A DNA stretch of 64,000 nucleotides from Tubiluchus corallicola. Its lineage: Eukaryota > Priapulida > Priapulimorpha > Priapulimorphida > Tubiluchidae. The stretch spans positions 760,700 to 824,699 of the forward strand of contig JAQGDQ010000052.1 of NCBI GenBank assembly GCA_030141605.1, written 5' to 3'. This document shows positions 32,290 to 64,000 of this stretch, piece after piece. The position numbers were made by a program, and so were the translations under genes. Numbering within the stretch: the stretch's first letter is position 1; every line of letters starts with the position of its first letter. A model generated the notes under the pieces. It was given only the letters and a program-made list of their open reading frames with translations, did not search any database and had not been told where the DNA came from.

Positions 32290-34705
32290 ATGGCGGAGCA
32301 TGCACGATATTCTCTAGCTCAGATGACACAAATGAAAAGAGATGACTTGTTTGAAGTTGCCAGAAAATTAGGCCTAGATTTTGAGTCCTCACTTACTCGT
32401 GCTCAGCTGATGGAACGAATTTATGAAGTCGCAGGTCTCCGTACTACTGTTGAGGAAGTTGATAAAGCGGGAGACAACTTCAGACCCTGAAAGTGACCCC
32501 GAGGCGGATCCAGGTTCTGGTGGACCAACTGGGATGCCTGTTCAGCAGAAATATGCACAGATGGGAGAGAGTAGAGATTTAAGCGTAAAGCCCAAGTCTT
32601 TGGGCACTACAAAACCTACAATGGGGACGCCTGTTGCAGGCTATAGTGCTCATAGTTCTGTTTTGGATGCCACTGCTCATACTCCGCCCCCTTTGCTGTT
32701 TCGCGATGCAACGATGGCTGAACAGTCTCTCCATGCACCTCCCCCTGGATATAGCATGCCAGACGTCTCTTTGGAAGCTTTGTCCGCTGTAACAGATAAC
32801 CCAGCTCAAGTTTTACTCCAGCTTCAGCAACTCCGAGCTGAACAAGTGCGAGATGAGCGTAGATTAGCGGAAATGCAACTTGAGATGAAAAAGTTGGAAT
32901 TTTCTGCAGTACACGCTGCGTGGTCAAACCCTGCTCATGGTTCTGCCATTAACTCAAGCTTGGATGCGCCCAATATCTCGACTGCTAATGTAATAAAACG
33001 TCTCACGTTTCGCATGTATGACGAAACAACGGAGGATATTGAGATTTTCTTGGACTGTTTTGCACAGTCAGCTACTGCTAATGCTATTCCTCAGGAATGC
33101 TGGGCTGCGTCCTTAGGCCCTGTTCTAACTGGAAAAGCTGCCATAGCTTACCAGCAGGTCCCACCTGAGCAACTACGAAATTATCCTGTTGTGAGACAAG
33201 CTGTGCTGTCTGCATATTTTCTGAGCCCGCACATTTACCTGAATCGGTTTAGAGCCATTGCAAAGCAGAATAATGAGAATTATAAGCAGTTGTTTCAGCG
33301 TTTAGAAAGAGGATGGAACACATATCTCAATGCAATTGAAGTCGAGTCTTTCGAAGGCGTAAATGAAGCCATTGTAATCGAACAAGGATTGCATTGCATG
33401 CCTAAAGAGCTTGCAACTTGGTTAAAGATGCAGCCTGACACGCTGAAGTCTATTAACAAAATGGCAGAAAGAGCTGATCAGTATATTGCGGCCACTGGTG
33501 GTTTATCAACCGTGAAAACAGGACAGCAGTCTCAACGTACGTTTAATAAGCCAACAAGTAGACAGTTAAGCAATGCTTCTCCTGGTAAAAGTGGAGTTGG
33601 TAACCAGAGTAGTTTCGGTGGTATTAGAGGATCAAGTACTGCTAGAATTCACTGTTTTAAATGTGGAAAACCCGGCCATCGTCGTAGTGAATGCAAAATG
33701 TCTTCGTCTATGCCTAACAGCTGGAGAATTCCACAAAAATCTGGTAACCAATTTTATGGTAAGGCGGCTGAACGCACCAAATCATATGAGAGCATGGAAA
33801 GTGTACCGGATCACACGTTACCCTATCGCTTCTCGGCTCGCATTAACGGCATCAAAGTGACAAGATGCCAGCGTGATACTGGTGCCAGCATCAGCGTCGT
33901 TCTACCCCAATGTGTTAGACCTGATCAGTATTTGGATAGAGCACCCCAATGTATCTTGTGCTTTTGTGGCCAATCAAATAACTGCAAGATGGCAGAAGTC
34001 GAAATAGAGGGACCTGACTTCTCTGGTCTTTTGACTGTTGGTGTAAACCCAACCTTACCCATGGATTTCTTGTTGGGCAATGATTTTGAGTCTGCACTAC
34101 GGCCCTTTCCAAACTCGAGCGAAGTTTGTTCAGGAGCTCAAAGCTCTAAAAAGGGAAAGCTCAGGGTAGTGTCTGCCCCCAAGAAGGAAAATGGAAGCAC
34201 CACAGACAGTTCAAACACTGTTAGTGATACTGATGGGAACAATTTTTCTGGCGAGACTAAAACAGCTTTTGCAATTACTCGCTCTAAAGCTGCACAACGT
34301 AAAACGGAGGCTGAAAGAGATGTCCATTTGCAACAACAAGCATTTGCTCCAGTTGATGTCATTGGTCAAGTCAAATCGCACTCCAGCAAGCCAGCTAGCA
34401 CCGGCTTATTGAATTTAGAACTAGATCAGTTGCGAAAAGAGCAAGCAGAAGATGTCAGTATCAGGAATCTAATTGACAATGCAGTCACAGGAAAGAAGGC
34501 ATTGTCTGCCGGCAAAGGCTACTTTTTGCGGGATGGCATCCTTTACTATCTCTCTCATGACAGGAAAGCTGCAAACCCGCGTTCACTTTTAGTTCTGCCC
34601 AAGGGACGGAGAAAGGAAGTGCTCAGTCTTGCCCATGATAACAAACTCTCAGGACATTTTGGAATTAACAAACGGATTATCACAAGTTTCAGACGGGCGG
34701 ATTAA
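32290..34705 (+). pseudogene. Gmr1-like gypsy gag-protease-integrase
   Basis: An N-terminal piece (32290 on, MKRDDLFEVARKLGL and LTRAQLMERI, SAP/gag-like) passes by a one-base frameshift near 32465 into a long open frame ending at 34705. In the second frame: a capsid-like domain with SCAN-like composition (residues about 190-345), a CCHC zinc knuckle (CFKCGKPGHRRSEC, about 411-424), a retropepsin with DTGAS (Asp at about 485), then directly the H-H part of the integrase zinc-binding domain (LRDGILYY, HDNKLSGHFGI) at the end. No RT or RNase H lies between protease and integrase. That order is known for Gmr1-like Ty3/gypsy elements. The frame stops in the zinc domain, so integrase core, RT and 3' LTR are lost. 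Confidence 0.82.
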
Positions 34706-34722
34706 GAATTATGCTAATAAGA

Positions 34723-34926
34723 TTGGGCCCTAAATTTTGATAGGTCTTCAGTGTCCTGAAACCGACGACCAATAAAACTATTTTCGACAGGATAACAAAA
34801 TTATAAAATTGAATTTACTAACGCCTTGGGCCCTAAATTTTGATAGGTCTTCAGTGTCCTGAAACCGACGACCAATAAAACTATTTTCGACAGGATAACA
34901 AAATTATAAAATTGAATTTACTAACG
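34723..34926 (+). repeat. 103-bp tandem duplication
   Basis: Two head-to-tail, practically identical copies (34723-34825 and 34826-34926) starting TTGGGCCCTAAATTTTGATA. Lies 18 bp after the truncated integrase frame. The identity suggests a recent event. Confidence 0.9.
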
Positions 34927-36533
34927 GAGCAATAAATTTTCTTTGAAGACCCGCAGGACGCCACTAAGACGTTTTTCTACGTTGTTTTTCGTGGACGAGC
35001 AAAAATGACAATTTTTTAGAGGTTTTTCGTCCGCCATTCCTTAAAACAGCGTACACGAAAAACGTTTTAGTGGCACTTGATTGAGTTTTTTGGAGGGAAA
35101 ATTATAACTGAAAGAGGAAACCTGGGCTATGCAATGATGTGGGTCTCTTTTACTAATGCCTTTATCAGAATGAAGGGCTGTGAGTTAGTCTTGAGTGCTT
35201 ATATGTTGAGGGTTTTGAGGTCCTTCTTTTAGTGATAGCCTTAGGCCCATGAGACCCTTAATCCACCCCTTCAATTTAATAAAGAAAAGTTTTAATGTGA
35301 AGTATGTAATGTAGAGCTGGTGCTTCTCAAGCCTCCTCGACTAGTCAGTGATGAAGCTCTTTTTATTGTCAGGAGGCGGGGAAAAGATGGGTGAGTAGCT
35401 AACGTAATCAGCTGAGATAAAAATATGTTTAGTTTAGTTTACGGTACGACTTCTTCCTGTACACAATAAAGAAAATGATAATTCGTAAATTTTCTATATC
35501 AAAAGATAATTCTCACTCTACGTTTCAGAATCTAAATTTTACAACACGTATTGCCAATTTGTTATGGATGAAGATAACAATCTTTACGCACGCAAAATCG
35601 CAAAGACGAACGGGTCACGAAAAAGAGGCTAATTAATTAGTCCTCTTCATAATCTTGTAAAGCACGCGACATTTGAATTAAAGAGTGAAAAGTCCTTTTG
35701 GCGACGGGTAAGACGGAAAGCTCGATTTGAGTGCACACTAACATATTGAACAACACCAAGGGTTGGAGAATATAACTTAACTCACTTTGGCATAACGTAA
35801 TCAGATCTCAATTACCCCATTTCAGGTGCGTCGTGCTACTTCTTAAAATCGAAACTGACTGATTCATGTTTGCCCCACAGGAGACAGGAACGAATCTTCG
35901 AAATGTGTAATCAAACCTAGATAGAAAACGAGATACATACATTTTCTCCTCATCAGCCTACACAAACAAGGAATTTATTAAAAAAAATAAAAGCTGAATT
36001 AATTTTTACGTAATTTGTGAAAACTTTTCTTTTATTGTGCATACTAACGTTGTAACTAGAGTCCTTGCTCACGTCATACAAAATTCATACTTGAAAAGAC
36101 AAAAAGAAATCTATAAACAATAACTGGTGTTTTGTGTAAATTTTGCTACAACTGATTGGTATTCTTGTACTATACGTGCCATGGCGTATTTCATTCAAAT
36201 TTTGTAATCAGTACGCATTAAAGAACTATTTTTGCCTTTGTATGAGTCGTATAGGGGCTGTTCTGGTTTAAAGGGTTTTGTTAGAAAATCAGCCTAGCCA
36301 GCCAGCCTAGACTGTAAGGTACGAAATACGCCGTTAGCCGAAGTAAGACACACTCAATTCGTGACCTGCCTTTATATATAGTGGCCTACTTGGGCTGCCC
36401 ATGTATGATGCGTCCTACTTGGGTTAGCCCATATACGGCAATTGTTCTACTTCGGCTAGTATCCTACTTCGCTCCCTACGTAGACAACAAACGTAACTTT
36501 GAAACACTGGTGTGTGTTTTTGGATAATTCATT
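34927..36533. other. no gene recognised
   Basis: 34975-35090 has TTTTTAGAGGTTTTTCG and CGAAAAACG words resembling the Helitron-like family of 10878-11105, but too diverged to assign. The remainder is AT-rich with no coding sign. Confidence 0.35.
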
Positions 36534-36783
36534 TCGATTATTTTTTTTCGATACGAAACCCCATAAATTGCCTATGAGCTCTGACGCATAATGTAATCCG
36601 GTCACTACTGTGTAGTCAAAGCTGCTTTCCATCCAGTAAGTTCATAAGAGAATTATGCAGTTGTTTTTTTTCAATATGAAACTCCACATTTGCCTATGGG
36701 CACTGACGCATAATGTAATCCGATCACCACTGTGTAGTCAAAGCGAAAGTTCCATCCAATAAGTGTGTACGAGAATTATTCAT
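36534..36783 (+). repeat. 122-bp imperfect tandem duplication
   Basis: Two diverged copies of a unit with TTTTTTTTC, GCCTATG, CTGACGCATAATGTAATCCG and CACTGTGTAGTCAAAG, at 36534-36656 and 36657-36783. Confidence 0.8.
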
Positions 36784-37390
36784 AGGTCTTCCCAGTCAAA
36801 TGTAAACGTTCGCTAACATCAGATCTGACATAGTTCATTCAAAAATGACAATACAAACCTCCTTGTGACATAGGCCAGCTAAATGTGACAATTGGTCATC
36901 CGAATGTAGATAATAGTCACTTCAAGTTCGTCTTGGCACTTCAAATGTGATATAGGTATCAAAATGTGACAAAAGATTTGAAAACAAAGAAAATATTGCT
37001 TTTAGGATCTTTTAATTTGATAGCTCTTACGAGAAATGGCACCTATGTTATTGTAATGCAATTGAGTTCTATAATAAAATTAGAATGCGCTAAGTAGGAA
37101 GCAGATCTCCGCAGAAGCCGAACAATAACAATCCTAAACTTATTCGTTTAGTTCTTGTGATTAAAAATTGCGCAGGTAAAAATTATGATAAAACAAAGAC
37201 AAACAAGCAAACATACAAAAATATACCTGTATTGGTATTATATAGACTATCTTAAAGACTCAAAGATATTTTATTCCTTAAAATAGAATTAAAATTAATA
37301 ATGCACGAATGTTCACATAGTGTTTTTGTACCTTTCTTTAACCATTAATTTAGGCGATGATAATAGACAGACATACACACGTATTTACAT
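36784..37390. other. no gene recognised
   Basis: 36840-36980 has several spaced TGTGACA words, a weak minisatellite. Nothing else supported. Confidence 0.35.
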
Positions 37391-37665
37391 ACCAAGTCAG
37401 CTTACAAGGCTATATGCATTAATAAGAAAAGGTTATAGACAGCGTTTTCAAGCATGGATTTCTCGAAATGGGACCTGAAACCAACTCGTAGTTCTTTGTC
37501 CTGGTTTAGATAATTAAAAAAGAAATACAAATACTAAAAGCTAAACGATGTGCTTCACGAATGTTTTTTGCATGTGGTGTTCGGTCAAGTTTTGTAAGAA
37601 AAAACGAATATATTTTGGCACCCGGCACCCGGCTTCCCCACAAAGCAAATTTTGTGGAAATCTGC
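37391..37665 (-). repeat. copy of foldback-element interior
   Basis: Matches the reverse complement of about 43880-44180 (shared TTATAGACAGCGTT, ACTCGTAGTT.TTTGTC, TGCTTCACGAA.GTTTTTT and GTGTTCGGTCAAGTTTTG). No minisatellite arms at this copy. Confidence 0.7.
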
Positions 37666-38534
37666 CCTGTAGTTTTTGAGTAATATTTTTACTTTACGTT
37701 TTTACTTTACAACGACTTCACTTGCTGCGCTCGCATTGTTGACCTTGAACTTCTCTAGTTCACCGTTGACCTTGAAGCATGTCTATCTGCTGCTTGGGGG
37801 TTCGATATGCTCATCAATTGTACATGATTAACTTGATTGTTTAAATTTTCGGTGATACGATTAATCTCATTGATTCTCTTCTTAAACTAATATACGCTAA
37901 TCTTATTAACTTAATCGCTCAGGACTTGACCTAATTCTGCGTTGAGTTAATTCAGCGCTCAGTGAAAAACATCACATAATGTTATAGTTAATGATTTACC
38001 CTAGTTTCTTGCTGGATTTGCTAAAGCACAAATTATAATCTTTTCTTTTTTCATACATGGGTGTTAGCAATTTAAGGTTTACTGGTGTTGATATCATTTC
38101 TCACTAAATTCAGTTTAAAGTTTGGAATGTAAGTTTTACATTAAACAGTTAGAAATCAGAATGAGTTTAATTATGTTCATCATTTCAGTTCAACGAAACT
38201 TTAATCTCAGTTGTCTCAGTTATCAAAGTTATCATACGCAAAGAAAACTGTGGTATATCGGGATTTTTTTTGCAGTAATGGGTCGTATCAAATGGGTTCC
38301 GAAAATTAAGTATCGACATCGTATCGAAACGGAAAAAACCAATACAGGTACGAACACTAGCAAATAGTAATTATAACCATAAGCTGATACAATTTACGTA
38401 TAATAGGATTAATTTGTTAATTATTAGTAACTATAACACATGCATAAACCTGATACGCAGGTACCATTATACTTTATTATACTATTATACAAGAAAAATT
38501 AAAAAAAGAGTGTAGTGGGGACCGTGGGGAAGGG
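37666..38534. other. no gene recognised
   Basis: AT-rich; an 81-codon frame at 38122-38367 has no family signature. Confidence 0.35.
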
Positions 38535-39490
38535 GTTGGTCGTTGAGGGCGTCGAATTACCTAGAGCCGGCCCTGGAAAAAACCATTGTAGACCACAAAA
38601 ATTCCTTTGAAGATTGTCGTGTAGCTGTTGGGGAGTCTAATGGAAACTCCGATGAAATTGTCAAGACACCAGAGAATTTCGCAGGCGTTACGGGAGATGC
38701 TAGTGAAACAAGATGGAAGACAGAAGCGTGTAGTGCATTTTGTTGATGAAACGGCAAATGATCCAGTTTTTGTGAATTTAGGGTAATATATAGAACTAAT
38801 GTGCAGAGTTAAAAAAGGGACCCAAATGGAAGAGCCTATGTGCAGCATATGCATGAATCAAACACTTCATAACTGAAATGTCAGGATTGCACTGCCAAGA
38901 AGCCAGATGAAAGACTGCAGCTGGCTAGAGAAGAAGGGCTGTGCTTCAGATGCTTAAAGCCCAGTCGTAGAAGCGATGAGTGCCCACCTGAACAAGAGAT
39001 GCAATGTCCGACAAAGGAATCATTCCACTTTCTTACACCTGAGTAAGAATGAGCAAGAGAAGCAGGGTGATGAAAATAGCAACTTGATAGAAAGCAACAC
39101 TGGAGGCAAATGTAGGACCTCTATTGATACATTGAGAGGAATACTGTACGCAAATGATTATCCTGCCCAATGTAAATGTTCTTGTGCACTGAGAACACCA
39201 CTCGTGATTCTTGCTTTGTTGGGCACTGGAAGCACAAATACATTCTGTACTGTACAGCTAACCACTAAGGGGACATAAATGGAAATGATATTGCTTTACT
39301 ATCATTGCAACTTTAGAAAGAGACGACAGTGAATTTACAGCCAAGGTGGAGAATTTGCAAGTAATGAGTATAGAAAGCGAAGAATGCATAACACTTTCTG
39401 TAGTATACATCAGACCTACGTTGAGACTAAAGCCAGAAGACCTGCTCGATTGTAAGGATCTAAAAATGGCCACACTTGGATGGTATGCCC
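38535..39490 (+). pseudogene. decayed BEL/Pao gag-protease
   Basis: 38879-39044 reads a Cys-rich BEL/Pao gag end (QLAREEGLCFRCLKPSRRSDEC). 39205-39276 reads the aspartic protease flap region in another frame (ALLGTGSTNTFC), where the catalytic Asp of the expected D-T/S-G-S is Gly. 39350-39480 continues as a typical post-protease linker (SIESEECITLSVVYIRP). Several stops and frameshifts. A GGCCCTG transposon-terminus-like motif lies at 38567-38575. Confidence 0.65.
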
Positions 39491-40616
39491 TTGGCCTCTG
39501 GTGTTCGGAGAGCCTGAACAGGTCATTATAATGCGCACCAGGGCTAGGATTCTTTTTGAGGTGAGAACAAGGTCAAGGGATGCTCATTAGACGTCCAATG
39601 AGGTGCCTTAAAGTGATCACTTAATGGGCCATTAGTGTACAAGCGCCCTCGTTCTTGTTCACAGAAGTGTTTTCTCGTATTAGCAACAGCTTTCCTAGTA
39701 TTGCCAAAACTTGCTTTTGGTGACACTAGAGTATAATTAGGAAAAGAGCCTGAGACGTAATTTCTTTTATGTTTAGTTAGTTCAATTAAATTTGTGAAGT
39801 TATTTAAATCCGACCAGATACTTCAGTTTGTGAATTCGATTTGTGAATTTTTTGAAAGCAAGTCCGACCAACGGGTGATCTTTTTCTTAGTTGTTAATAT
39901 TTTCCTTGTTATTTCTCTTTAGAATAAACGAGTTTGGAACATGAATCAATTTGTGAAAGCATATAACAGACAGTGCTTGTCATATTTAAGCTCTACTAAC
40001 TGTTACGCAAAATACTGCAGAGTTTTGAATTTCAATAATTATTTCGTATGAACAGAAATTCTAGTTTCTAACATATTAAAATGGTTGCTTGTGATTGAGA
40101 TCGGGTCTGCGAAATATGTTGCCCAACTACGAGGAGACTTGGTAATTAGAAGAAATAGTAATCGAATAGAATAGAAATAGAAACAGCTAATCAAAATTTC
40201 AATTACAAGCACAACAGAGAATTGTAACCGATTATTCTAAAAACCTGAATAATACGTTTTATTCTGCATTCTAACAATAGGTGGCGAAACATTAGTACAG
40301 TCTCTGACACATTCATGCATTCCAGGATAGGAATATTACCCATGCCACTTAAATAAATACATAAATACAAATAAATATTCAACAAACATAAAAATGATGA
40401 AACCAATTATTCTTGATTCACGAATTTCTAGTAGACGTTTTTTTTATTTTATAGAAACGATCAGTGGCTGTTGGCTGTAGGAACATTAAGAGAAAAATTA
40501 ATTCTATTTGACTTCTCATCGTCTTTGTCGTCATCAGCAACATCATTACCGTCGTCGTCATCATCAGCAGCATTCTCTCATTATCATCACCATTGCCAAG
40601 ATCATCATCACAATAA
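39491..40616. other. no gene recognised
   Basis: AT-rich. 40540-40616 is CAT/ATC-rich and leads into the hairpin. Confidence 0.35.
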
Positions 40617-40687
40617 GAGTCATCGTTACCGCATCCACCATCATAACTATGATCAGCAGCAGCATCATGACCATCATCTTATTCGAT

Positions 40688-40718
<31 letters not shown>

Positions 40719-40789
40719 TGACCAAGGTGATGGTCATGATGATGCTGCTGATGATACTTATAATGGTGGATGCGGGAACGATGATTCTT
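40617..40789. repeat. 65-bp-arm inverted repeat (hairpin)
   Basis: Arms 40617-40680 and 40723-40789 are near-perfect inverted copies (CATCGTTxCCGCATCCACCA against its complement), separated by about 42 bp of (TA)n(GA)n. A transcript would fold into one long stem. Confidence 0.9.
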
Positions 40790-40804
40790 ATTTATATATA
40801 TCAT

Positions 40805-40919
40805 AATATATCTGGGCATATATGTTAATTATGCGTTGTTGGACGTGTTCCTGTATGGGTTGTTTTGTTAATGTGTGATTTGTTAATTGTACTTGAGTTT
40901 ATGTTCGTAAAATGAAGCG

Positions 40920-40964
<45 letters not shown>

Positions 40965-40975
40965 TAATATTATGG
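40805..40975 (+). mobile_element. LINE 3' tail
   Basis: Last about 150 bp of the family also seen at 14470-14578 (GTTCCTGTATGG, GTGATTTGTTAATTG, AAGCGTTTATTATT) with an expanded (ATT)n tail. Confidence 0.7.
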
Positions 40976-41135
40976 CAATACTAATTAAATGCCTAGTTAA
41001 TGTAGCCATTTTAGATGCGCACGACTGAGTGGTCTTGCGTGAGAATGATTTTTCTGTGCGGCACGCTTCAAATGCATCGCCTTCTTAACTTATAAAGCAG
41101 GAGCAGGTGTTGTGACTTACTCAAACAACGGGGAA

Positions 41136-63778
<22,643 letters not shown>

Positions 63779-64000
63779 GTAAGCTTTAGCAGATTTATTC
63801 ACTAGAGGGGAAGAAAAAGGAATTTTAAAGTATCCCAAAGAGCTTTCCATACAAAGTTATACTACCTAAGATTACGCTTTGAAAAACTTATGTAATTGGA
63901 AAAAAATTCTTAATTTAAAACATTCGCACCACCTGCTGAAACGGCACTACACCACTAGAGCAATACGTAATATGTGTACTTCGTTCAGTTACGTATTGCT

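Noticed and set aside
40471-40806. 111-codon Ser/His-rich frame
   Set aside because: It is created by the CAT-rich hairpin arms and the GA loop; the symmetrical hairpin explains it better.

Overview
This is a window of AT-rich animal nuclear DNA, not bacterial, phage or organellar. The evidence is spliced genes with GT...AG introns in matching phase, remnants of several LTR and non-LTR retrotransposon classes, DNA-transposon and Helitron ends, a tRNA-derived SINE, and many long microsatellites. The gene families (glycogenin, B4GAT1-like glycosyltransferase, Golgi carbohydrate sulfotransferase, secreted MAM protein, GPR158-type receptor) fit an invertebrate metazoan, probably marine. The species cannot be fixed from the sequence alone.

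Layout. 1-5300: a solo LTR, then a 64-bp minisatellite split in two by a 1.7-kb insertion that carries a broken chimera of a SAP-domain gag-like segment and an intronless glycogenin; a Helitron-like repeat follows. 5300-9000: a LINE C-terminus and a large first exon (minus strand) of a B4GAT1-like glucuronyltransferase. 9500-19000: gene-poor repeat country with a hAT-like MITE, two Helitron-like copies, a 560-bp dispersed repeat, a second solo LTR, LINE tails and an unidentified coding remnant. 19596-28330: a gene with a signal-peptide exon and a MAM domain split by an 8-kb intron. Inside that intron, on the same strand, lies a complete two-exon Golgi sulfotransferase gene (418 residues). 29800-30850: LINE 3' half. 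31363-34705: the 5' LTR, primer-binding site and gag-protease-integrase part of a Ty3/gypsy element in Gmr1-like order. 36500-39500: duplications and a decayed BEL/Pao element. 40600-40980: a 65-bp-arm hairpin and a LINE tail. 41136-63778: a GPR158-like receptor (signal peptide, Cache domain, Cys-rich linker, TM1-TM6, cytoplasmic tail) spread over at least ten exons. Its introns hold a foldback-like element, LINE fragments, a SINE, MITEs and microsatellites.

Three genes (B4GAT1-like, sulfotransferase, glycogenin-like) act on glycans, but nothing shows that they are co-regulated and the glycogenin copy is dead as read. The most unusual items are the gag-glycogenin chimera with retroelement-like ends, the gene nested in the MAM intron, the protease-to-integrase order of the gypsy element, and the receptor gene whose fourth exon has no normal acceptor and whose TM7 exon was not found.
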